A stretch of DNA of 64,000 bases from Rhizobium vallis (GTDB lineage Bacteria > Pseudomonadota > Alphaproteobacteria > Rhizobiales > Rhizobiaceae): the NCBI RefSeq assembly GCF_003985155.1, contig NZ_ML133687.1, forward strand, positions 310,001 to 374,000. The letters are read 5' to 3'. Below are positions 53,976 through 62,119 of the stretch, in pieces (the first letter of the stretch is position 1; each line of letters begins with the position of its first letter). Made by a program: the position numbers and the translations under genes. A model generated the notes under the pieces. That model saw nothing but the letters and a program-made list of their open reading frames with translations, ran no database searches and was not told the origin of the DNA.

Positions 53976-56117
53976 TCACCGGCCCCATTGCTCTCCCGCG
54001 GCAGGGTCGATGGTCTTGCTTGTCTCAGCCGCCAATTTTACGTAGGTTACGTAGAACCCTTTGATCACTCGATGATCCTGCAAACGATCCCCCAGAGAAA
54101 AGCCCTCTGTCTTGATAGGCGACTGGAAGATGTCGAGTCCGCGATCGAGCACGATCTTCCAGCCAGTGTCCGTGACGATGTCGCGAGCGTGCGCTGTTCC
54201 AGACGTGTCGAAGGCCCAGCTAAATTCCACCACTGAGCCAGTGCAGGCAGCCGTGATCGAGTCGAGAAGTTCCCGCTGACGCGACACATTGCCCTCATCG
54301 GGTGCCGTAACGAGATGTATTTTGACCTGATCCTCGGGCGGTTTGCGACGGATCATCATCTCGACGAATTCCATCATGTTCCGGATCTGGTAGAAGAGCC
54401 GGATGTATGGATCTGTCACGACTATGAGAGACGCGCCATCAAGGTAGTCCCCAAAGAGCTTATCGTAACTGACGCCCTTGCGGTTTTCAGCATACACAAA
54501 GTGGCCTTCTGCGAGCGCTGGAGCGATTTTGCTCGCTGGCAGAACTGACACCGTGGTTGGGACAACTCGCTCCTTCGTGTCATGCGGAGAAGGAGCTACC
54601 GCAGGTTCAATCGGAACTTCTTCATGGCCCTCCGGATCTGCCGCACCTCTCGTGTGGTAGAACTGCGGATATTCCTCTTCCTCCACGGTGGTCACGCCAC
54701 GCTTAAAGCCATCGGAGCCGATGTAGTGGAAATCCACCTCAGGGTAGGTGCTGTCGATGCGGGCAAGCTGGTCCTTCACCCGCTTGCGGCTCTCCATGGC
54801 AAGCCGTAGCAGTTCCTCGACCTCAGCGTCCGTCTGGCTTCCATCCGGAAAAATCAGTTTAAGAAGACCGGACATTGTCTTGGAGATCGCGGTGCGATCC
54901 CGTTCTGAAATCTTTTCGCTGACCTTGAAGAACTGGTGGACCCGGTTTGAGAAATCCTCCGAACGCAAATGACGCAAGATCTCGGCGAGGTAGTCGACAA
55001 TGAAGCCGTAGCCCTTCGTGAACATCTCGCCGCGTATGACATCGATCTCCCAGCCCGGAAGATAGGCATGCAAACGGTCGATGAAGGCAGAGTCATGGAA
55101 TTGTCTTGGCAGTGCTTCGAACAGGTCGCTGTTCTTCAGCATATAGGGAACGTTGTGATCAGTGTTGCCCACGAAGGAGAAGCTGGCCTCGGCCCCCATG
55201 GGATTGATCCCCCGCGAGAAGCTCTTGTTGGCCATGTAGTTCTTCATGATGTCGACCAACGCCTTGTTCGCGGTCTTTTCGCGTCCGGCAAACTCGTCAA
55301 AAGCAACGACGTCCCAGTAGCCGACGAGGCCGATACGACCGTTCGAATTGTTCACGAAGAGCTTCGGTATCGTGACCTCGCCCCCTGAAATCAACTGACC
55401 GTGCGGCGAGAACTCGGAATAGACGTGCGACTTGCCTGTTCCCTTGGGGCCGAGCTCAATGAGGTTGTAGTTGCGCTCCACGAACGGGATGAGGCGCAGC
55501 AATTGTAGCAGCTTGCTACGCCTGCCGAAGGCCTCTGGCCGGAACCCGATGCTCTGCATCAGCAGGTCGATCCATTCATCGCTCGTGAAAGCCCGGCGGA
55601 CGTCGCGATACTGTTCGTAGTCAACCTTGGCGATCTGGATCGGCTTGATTGATTCCAGAATCCACGGCGAAACCCTTGCTTCTTCCGTGAACTCGTACTG
55701 GACGTCGGCGATGCACCAGACACCCGTCACCAGCAGTTTTGGATGCGCCTTGACCGTGTTACTATCGACGGCCACCTTTTTGATCCCGAGGTTCTCGAAC
55801 ACCGCCTCATAGCTGTCAGTCTTCTCGTTGAGCGAGACGCTGATCTGGTCAATGACCTTGTAACGGCCGCGTTCCCGGATGGTCGACTGGATGAGACCTG
55901 CCTCGCTGCGGTGAACATAGTGCTTGCGCAGGATGTCCTTCACGATCTCGATACCCGCCTGGATAGTTGCCTCATCATCCGTCGCGCAATACTGCCCCAA
56001 CAGATATTCAAGCACGTAGGTCGGGACGATTGCGTTGCCCTTCACGGCTTTGACAAGGTCTTTCCGGACAACAAAGCCCGCAAAGTGTTCGTTGATCTTG
56101 CTGTCGAGATCGCTCAT
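53976..56117 (-). CDS. brxL: BREX system Lon protease-like AAA+ protein BrxL
   Basis: 713 residues. The AAA+ part has Walker A NLIELGPKGTGKSHVYSEFS near 222, followed by LVGYWDVVAFDEFAG (Walker B). The C-terminal 200 residues match the Lon-like domain of BrxL (FVYAENRKGVSYDKLFGDYL, then MVEMMIRRKPP-like VEMMIRRKPPEDQVKIHLVT and GDRLQDHRVIKGFY). The N-terminus MSDLDSKINEHFAGFVVRKD is typical. The ATG at 56117 has a GAGGA site eight bases upstream and follows pglZ by ten bases. BrxL is a DNA-binding hexamer needed for phage exclusion in type I BREX. Confidence 0.96.
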   Translation of the reverse strand: MSDLDSKINEHFAGFVVRKDLVKAVKGNAIVPTYVLEYLLGQYCATDDEATIQAGIEIVKDILRKHYVHRSEAGLIQSTIRERGRYKVIDQISVSLNEKTDSYEAVFENLGIKKVAVDSNTVKAHPKLLVTGVWCIADVQYEFTEEARVSPWILESIKPIQIAKVDYEQYRDVRRAFTSDEWIDLLMQSIGFRPEAFGRRSKLLQLLRLIPFVERNYNLIELGPKGTGKSHVYSEFSPHGQLISGGEVTIPKLFVNNSNGRIGLVGYWDVVAFDEFAGREKTANKALVDIMKNYMANKSFSRGINPMGAEASFSFVGNTDHNVPYMLKNSDLFEALPRQFHDSAFIDRLHAYLPGWEIDVIRGEMFTKGYGFIVDYLAEILRHLRSEDFSNRVHQFFKVSEKISERDRTAISKTMSGLLKLIFPDGSQTDAEVEELLRLAMESRKRVKDQLARIDSTYPEVDFHYIGSDGFKRGVTTVEEEEYPQFYHTRGAADPEGHEEVPIEPAVAPSPHDTKERVVPTTVSVLPASKIAPALAEGHFVYAENRKGVSYDKLFGDYLDGASLIVVTDPYIRLFYQIRNMMEFVEMMIRRKPPEDQVKIHLVTAPDEGNVSRQRELLDSITAACTGSVVEFSWAFDTSGTAHARDIVTDTGWKIVLDRGLDIFQSPIKTEGFSLGDRLQDHRVIKGFYVTYVKLAAETSKTIDPAAGEQWGR

Positions 56118-56127
56118 CCGCAGGTCC

Positions 56128-58629
56128 TCAGAAATCAAAGTCGGTGGTCATGCCGCGTCGCAACTGGAAACGATGGTTGGCATAATCCTGATAGAGGCTG
56201 GTTTTGCCAACGCGTTCTCGCAGCTTCAGGATGACATCCTGGTTGTTGAAGCGGTCCGCTTCCCGAGAAAGCAGGAACTTGCGGGGCATTTCCCGCTCAC
56301 GAGGGTTCTCGGAGCTGAAGTCGAAGAGCAGCGTATGTTCGTCGGAGATCAGCGTCCCATCGCTGGCGTAGATACCCGCCAACACCTCGCGCGGCCGCAT
56401 CTTTTCGGACATAGGCTGCACCTGATACAGCGTGACCGCCGTCTGGCCAGAAGAGATCAGGCTGCGACCGGAAACAAGGATCTGGACTTCGACCTGACCG
56501 ATGTCGGCTTCACGCTGCTTGCCGACCCGGATGACGGGAATGACGACTTCCTGCAGGCTCGCGCCGCCATGAACGAAGCGACTGCCAGCACCTTTCACCC
56601 GCATGCGGTTGATCGAGTTCGGGATCAGAACATCCAACTCGCCGGAAAGCCCCAGGTGGGGGGCTGTGAAATGTTTCATCCCGGCGGTTGAGGCAAGGCC
56701 CCGGCCAATAACGAAGCGCCGATTGCGGAACAGAATTTCATCGCCTCTCGGATCGGCGATGGCAAAGTCGCTCTCATCGAGGGCGCGATGTTGATAGAGG
56801 AAGCCGTGGTCCGCAGTAATCAGGATATTGGAGAAGTTGGCTGACGTCAGCTTGCGCACCAGCTTGGTCAGATCCTCGATGGCATCCTCGGCGGCTTCGG
56901 GCAGCAGCTCTTCCGTCTGCAGCTTGTCGCCAATTGCGTCGATGCGGTTGTGATAGATGTAGAGGATGTGATTGTCGCGGAAGAGGGCCTTTCCTTCGTC
57001 GACGCGCATGTTCATGACGTCTTCGAATTTCAGCGCCTTGGCGCTGTCGCCGTTGCGGCCGGCGGCCAGCAGCTTTTCCCGTGCCGCCAGGCCTCTGGTG
57101 TTTTCACCACCCGAGAGAATATCGCCGCTGCCGTCCTCGGCCATTGCAAGCCCGTTGTGAGGCAGGAGTGCGGCCATGCCGAGCTGGGTATAGCTCGGCA
57201 GCGAACTGATCATCGGCTTCAGGTCGGCGTCGAACCGATCCAGTGCCCGGATCCGGCGCAGGCATTCCTCGGCGACCTCAAAACGCAGTGCATCGGAAAT
57301 AATTACCGCTACCTTCTGATCCTTGCGGCGATACTCCGCCGCCTGCTCCCGGTAGAAATCGGCCTGCGATGCGTAGCCGGGGATCTTCCAGTCGCTCAAT
57401 CGCGCAATCTGATCCTGCCAGGCGTCGTTGACGGCCAGAACATAGCTGTTGGTGTAGCGGTTTTCGACCGACTCGTAGAGATCTGCCAGCAGTTGCGCCT
57501 GACCGCTCTTCTGCATGTGGTAGATGAATTTGCGATAGAGCTGGTCTAGCCGGTACCAGGTGCTGACATAGCGCTGCACGCCCTCGGAGGCACTGGTCAT
57601 GCCGAGATGGGTTTCCGCCAGCGCCTGCTGGAACTCGGTGGCAAAACCGATGGCCTGATAGATATCCTCGTATTTCGAATACCAGTGGCTCTGCCGCCGT
57701 TCGCGCACCCAGGTCAGAACCTCCGGCGCGCCAACAGCCTGCGCAGAAAGAGCCTGTACGATCTGTCGGATGATCTCGCGGTCGATTTCCTCGAAATGGT
57801 CGATGGTGACGAAGGTGCGGAAATCACGCTTGTTCAAGTCGGCGGGAATGGCCAGCAGAGCCTGATGGCGGGCGGAGAGTGTCTCAAAGGCTGCCGCCCA
57901 GTGTCGGTTGTTCTTCCAGCGGCGGAAAACGAGCAGTGCCTCGGCATTCAGCGCCCCATCCTCGCCCAGCACGCGGGCATAGGCGGATTGGAAGAGGGAG
58001 ATCGCGAAGTCCTCGAAATCCGGCTCGCCCGGTTTGTAGCCGTAGGCTTGTCCAACCTGCGTCCAGAAGAATTCCGTCAGGCCGGAGCGCTCGATCAGCC
58101 GCAGCCCGTCATCCTTGCCAGCGGCAAGATCTCCCAGCAGAGCTTCGATCACCGTATCCAGGCCGCCCTCGGCGCCCACGCAGACGGCAAGCATTTTAAG
58201 GCGCATCTGGGTCTGGGTATCGGACGTGTGCAGCAGCTTTTTTAGTACCTCGACACGAGGCTTGGCGCCGAAGAAACCGATATGCGCGCGCACGACATTT
58301 TCGAATTGCAGCGGCAGGCCCAGCTCCGCAACCCAGATGGCGGCCTGATCCGCCTTGAACACGGTCGTTGCCAGTTGCACATCCAGCAGCCAGTTTTCTG
58401 CCATCGGCGGCTCAGGCCCGTCCTTGAACAGCAGGAAACGACCGTCCGGCTCCTGCCGCAGGATGCGGTATTTCAAGCCAAACTCGTTGTTGGCAATGTC
58501 CAGCTTGGTCACACCGGAAAGCTCGAGCGCGTCAAATTCCTCCCGCATGTCACGGTCGGTATCGTACCAGAAGACGATTCGGTGTTCTTCGAAGAGACGC
58601 CGCAGGCTGGCGGCGATGCGATCACTCAT
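56128..58629 (-). CDS. pglZ: BREX type I alkaline-phosphatase-superfamily protein PglZ
   Basis: 833 residues, normal for type I PglZ. The N-terminus MSDRIAASLRRLFEEHRIVF, then WYDTDRDMREEF, is characteristic. The central PglZ domain has VAVIISDALRFEVAEECLRR (metal-binding aspartate of the alkaline phosphatase superfamily), MISSLPSYTQLGMAALLPH and NILITADHGFLYQHR. It overlaps pglX by eight bases, so the pair is coupled. Its exact biochemical role in BREX is not settled; it is essential for both methylation and defence in studied systems. Confidence 0.96.
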   Translation of the reverse strand: MSDRIAASLRRLFEEHRIVFWYDTDRDMREEFDALELSGVTKLDIANNEFGLKYRILRQEPDGRFLLFKDGPEPPMAENWLLDVQLATTVFKADQAAIWVAELGLPLQFENVVRAHIGFFGAKPRVEVLKKLLHTSDTQTQMRLKMLAVCVGAEGGLDTVIEALLGDLAAGKDDGLRLIERSGLTEFFWTQVGQAYGYKPGEPDFEDFAISLFQSAYARVLGEDGALNAEALLVFRRWKNNRHWAAAFETLSARHQALLAIPADLNKRDFRTFVTIDHFEEIDREIIRQIVQALSAQAVGAPEVLTWVRERRQSHWYSKYEDIYQAIGFATEFQQALAETHLGMTSASEGVQRYVSTWYRLDQLYRKFIYHMQKSGQAQLLADLYESVENRYTNSYVLAVNDAWQDQIARLSDWKIPGYASQADFYREQAAEYRRKDQKVAVIISDALRFEVAEECLRRIRALDRFDADLKPMISSLPSYTQLGMAALLPHNGLAMAEDGSGDILSGGENTRGLAAREKLLAAGRNGDSAKALKFEDVMNMRVDEGKALFRDNHILYIYHNRIDAIGDKLQTEELLPEAAEDAIEDLTKLVRKLTSANFSNILITADHGFLYQHRALDESDFAIADPRGDEILFRNRRFVIGRGLASTAGMKHFTAPHLGLSGELDVLIPNSINRMRVKGAGSRFVHGGASLQEVVIPVIRVGKQREADIGQVEVQILVSGRSLISSGQTAVTLYQVQPMSEKMRPREVLAGIYASDGTLISDEHTLLFDFSSENPREREMPRKFLLSREADRFNNQDVILKLRERVGKTSLYQDYANHRFQLRRGMTTDFDF

Positions 58630-61600
58630 CCGCCGCCTCCAGCCCCTTGATGGGCTTCAGCGCCGCGCCGAACAGCGGATAGTTGCGCTTCACGCCATCA
58701 TCCAGATCGATCTCGATCTTCTTCTGCGCCAGCGGGAAGATGACATCGCGCTCCCATTCCTCCAGCTCGGCGATCTGCTTAGCGACAGTGCCGACATCCT
58801 TGAGGGCGCGGGTGCGAACGTTCTGGGCCGCCGATGGATCATCGGAGAGCTTGTCCAGCCGGGCACGCTCGGCTTCCAGCTTGCGGATGAACTCGCGCAG
58901 ATAGTCATTCAGCAGCACGGAAACCGTGTCAGGCCGGTAGCGGTGCATATAGATCAGCGCCTGGAAGGTGCCCTTGGGGCTTGAGAACATCCAGTAGATC
59001 GGCCGCTTCTTGTAGCGCTTCAGATGGTCTTCATAGAAGGTTTTGGTGAAGTATTTGCGGATGTCGCCGATCTGCGCCTCGATGAAGGCGAGGTTTTCGC
59101 GGAAATGCTCTTCACCAAAGGTCACGCGCAGAAACTTGCGGAACCGGTCCACAATGTCATCCGGGAACCAGTCACCATCCAGCACGGGGATTACATTGTC
59201 CGCATCCGGCAGGAAGCTCGGCTCCGCCACGCCCTTCTCTTGCAGCGTGGCCAGATAATCGGCAAGCGTTTCGCCCTGATTGGCAAGGATCAGTCCCGGC
59301 GCATCGAGGCTGTAGCGGCCGAACATGCAGCCCACGGCATAGGAGAGAAATTCGGCCATGGTGTCAGCCTTGAGCCGCGCTTCCCGCTCTTCCGCCGTGC
59401 CCTTCACGCCATAGCGATAGGCCGGGTTGCAGGTCAGCGTTATTTCCTCGATCGGCACATCGGGTGTCAGCTCGTCAGACAAACCATAGGCGTCGATGAA
59501 GATGCGGTTGTTCTCTTCCTCCAGCCGCTGCATTTCATCTGTCATCCTTCGCCAGTGAGCGCGCAGGCAAGCGTACGTTTCTTCAATCGTCTGGTCTACG
59601 TAATCGGGAGAGAGCAGCGGAAAAGCGGTGAAATCCCAAGAAGTCTCGTAGGCGTCCCAGTCGGATCTGGCCAATTCAACTGCCTCAGACCTCAATTGGT
59701 CAGTGTGGGCCTGTGGTACCTTAACAAATGGTGTGTCCATAAAGTTTGCGGAATGAAAATGGACTGTCGGATTAATCACTGTGGCGATTATTTCGAATGC
59801 CTTTGAATTCCCGAAACACAGCGCTGCGGAAAGGTCGCCGTTATGCTCCGAAAATGCAGAATGGGCACTCGTATCAAACACATATCCCACCGGATACGTT
59901 CTGAAAGAATTTCGCGAAACGGTGTAGCTCAACCAGCTAACGCTTTCACGAAAGTAGTGTGTTGGACTGCGCATCACTGATTTCGGCTTGAGGCTCGAAA
60001 GTGTTTCCCCGTCATTCTTCCAAAATAGAACGTGTTCAATGTTTCCGTACCATCGGCGAAACTCACCGCCTTTGTTGTAGGGTGCCCAGTGCAGCGACCC
60101 GTCCGCATAATCTTCTCTTTGAAGTCCAACAGATCCGCGTTTTTGGTTTTCCACCTCCCACCATTGACGGATAAACCTTGGGTTATCTGAAGTCGAAAGA
60201 CCTTGGCGCGCGTCAACGATGGCCTCTAAGCGCGGTGCGGATTTGAAAACAGCGCGCAACCCCGGAGAGATCCAATAGGCTATTGGACTACCAGGGATCG
60301 ACAAAAAGTCATCTTGATTTGCTAGGTATCTCCGGTAACTCTTGTCGAGAAAAAGGGTTTCGATTGCTTCAGGAGTACGAACATCGACCTGTTTTTCGAA
60401 GAGCCGTCGGTAGACTGCTTTCGGTGTACCTGAACGCTTCGTTTTATTGATAACGAACGCTACCGCACCGAAGTCTGGGCCGAATAGCCCGCGACCCGCG
60501 TGGACCAAGCTTGCAACAAATTGATTTGATAGGATGTTTTGGCGGAGCTTCTCGAAGGTCGCTAGAAACATCCATGTCGGAATATTGATCATTGCCCAAT
60601 ATCCGTTAGGAGCAGTGAGCCGCTCGGACCTCTCCATGAAACACGTCATGAGATCAGCTTTGCTGTCAGGAAAGTGCTCCTTTAAATATTCAGACAACCT
60701 TCCGTTCATGCCAGTTCCGCCCATATAGGGCGGGTTTGCTACTACCACGTGATACTTCGGCGCGAGAGCCTCAGCCATGCACAGCAAGTTGACGACCCGC
60801 GCCTGCATTTCCTTCAGCAACATGTCGGAGCTGAAATCCCGTGCCTCCACTGCTCGTAGCGTCTCTACTGGGTCACGCAGCTTCGGCACAATCAGCGAAC
60901 CGAAATTCTTCGCTTGCTCGAACTGTGTCAGGGTTTCGTGAAGTTCGTCCGTGAAAAGATCCTTGCCCACCACGGCGGCCACATCCGTCAGTTCGGCGTG
61001 TGTGAAAGTGACGTTTTGCAGCACGACGATATCCGGCTTCACCTCCATGCGCAGGAAGCGGCGGCGGCCCAGTTTCGCCGCCGCCTTCATGGAAAGCGCG
61101 AAGGCCGCCAATGCGCCTGCGCGGTCATCGATCTCGATGCCGGTAAGATTGTGCTTCAGGATCAGCGCCGGGATCTCGGCGGGATCATAGCCTTCTTCTT
61201 CGTAGATCGCGTGGAGTAAATCGAAGGCATAGGTCAGCATATGGCCGGAGCCGCAGGCCGGATCGCAGATCTTGATCTCTTCCGGCTTGCCGATCTTCAG
61301 GAAATCCGTTTCCGGCTCTTCCGGCGCGATGTAATAGTCCATCTGCGCGGCCAGCTTCGAGCCCGGCCTGTTGGGCAGCCACAGCCGCCCCAGCGAGTTT
61401 TCCACGAGGTAACGGACAATCCAGTGCGGGGTAAAAAGCTGGGTGGCGGCGGGTATGTTTTCCGCCGTGATCTTGATGTTCTTCTTCAGCTCGGCAAAGA
61501 CCTGATCCTTCTTTTCCGAGATGTAGAACTGGTAGAGCCAGCCGATGATTTCCACATCCGCACAGGCATCCTCCGCCATCGCTTCCCGCAGCCTTGCGAG

Positions 61601-62119
61601 AATGGATGTGGGCGACAGCAGATCCTCCGGCATCAGCAGTTCGGTGTAATCGCCCACCTTCTCAAACAGGAAGGGCATGGCCCCATGCCAGCCATTGCAG
61701 GCATGCACCAAGAGCAGCCGGTAGGCTTCCGCCTGCGGATCGTTGGAGGGATTGCGGCCTTCAAGCAAGGCCGAGATCGCGGCAGGTGCCTTCTCCGGCA
61801 GATTGCCCGCCAGGGCTTCCGCCAGAATTTCCGGCCGCGTCGTGCCTTCCGCGGGGGAAACCACGCGCGGATTTGTGTAGCCGTTCACATCCATGAAGCG
61901 CAGCGCCGTGAAGCGGTTGAACCAGGTATAGGCCACCTGTTCGATCACCTCCCGCTCGCTGGTCTCCCGGATCGCGCTTTCCAGTGCCTTGACCGCCGCC
62001 GGCTGTTCACGCCGCGCTGCAGAGGCGGCATCCAAGACCACAGCCAGCTTTGCGGTCACCTGATCGATCAACAGATTGCGGGCGCTCTGCGCGAATTTCT
62101 TCAGGGCATTGGTATCCAT
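58622..62119 (-). CDS. pglX: BREX type I adenine-specific DNA methyltransferase PglX
   Basis: 1,165 residues. SAM motif I is ICDPACGSGHMLTYAFDLLH near 282 and the catalytic motif IV is VVVANPPYMGGTGMNG near 456, so it is an N6-adenine methyltransferase. MDTNALKKFAQSARNLLIDQ is the usual PglX start. The later part (from about 550) carries target recognition, with the GC-poorer stretch near 59.7-60.7 kb matching the region that varies most between PglX proteins. It starts one base inside the brxC stop (TGATG). It marks host DNA at a non-palindromic site; the site cannot be predicted from sequence. Confidence 0.97.
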   Translation of the reverse strand: MDTNALKKFAQSARNLLIDQVTAKLAVVLDAASAARREQPAAVKALESAIRETSEREVIEQVAYTWFNRFTALRFMDVNGYTNPRVVSPAEGTTRPEILAEALAGNLPEKAPAAISALLEGRNPSNDPQAEAYRLLLVHACNGWHGAMPFLFEKVGDYTELLMPEDLLSPTSILARLREAMAEDACADVEIIGWLYQFYISEKKDQVFAELKKNIKITAENIPAATQLFTPHWIVRYLVENSLGRLWLPNRPGSKLAAQMDYYIAPEEPETDFLKIGKPEEIKICDPACGSGHMLTYAFDLLHAIYEEEGYDPAEIPALILKHNLTGIEIDDRAGALAAFALSMKAAAKLGRRRFLRMEVKPDIVVLQNVTFTHAELTDVAAVVGKDLFTDELHETLTQFEQAKNFGSLIVPKLRDPVETLRAVEARDFSSDMLLKEMQARVVNLLCMAEALAPKYHVVVANPPYMGGTGMNGRLSEYLKEHFPDSKADLMTCFMERSERLTAPNGYWAMINIPTWMFLATFEKLRQNILSNQFVASLVHAGRGLFGPDFGAVAFVINKTKRSGTPKAVYRRLFEKQVDVRTPEAIETLFLDKSYRRYLANQDDFLSIPGSPIAYWISPGLRAVFKSAPRLEAIVDARQGLSTSDNPRFIRQWWEVENQKRGSVGLQREDYADGSLHWAPYNKGGEFRRWYGNIEHVLFWKNDGETLSSLKPKSVMRSPTHYFRESVSWLSYTVSRNSFRTYPVGYVFDTSAHSAFSEHNGDLSAALCFGNSKAFEIIATVINPTVHFHSANFMDTPFVKVPQAHTDQLRSEAVELARSDWDAYETSWDFTAFPLLSPDYVDQTIEETYACLRAHWRRMTDEMQRLEEENNRIFIDAYGLSDELTPDVPIEEITLTCNPAYRYGVKGTAEEREARLKADTMAEFLSYAVGCMFGRYSLDAPGLILANQGETLADYLATLQEKGVAEPSFLPDADNVIPVLDGDWFPDDIVDRFRKFLRVTFGEEHFRENLAFIEAQIGDIRKYFTKTFYEDHLKRYKKRPIYWMFSSPKGTFQALIYMHRYRPDTVSVLLNDYLREFIRKLEAERARLDKLSDDPSAAQNVRTRALKDVGTVAKQIAELEEWERDVIFPLAQKKIEIDLDDGVKRNYPLFGAALKPIKGLEAADE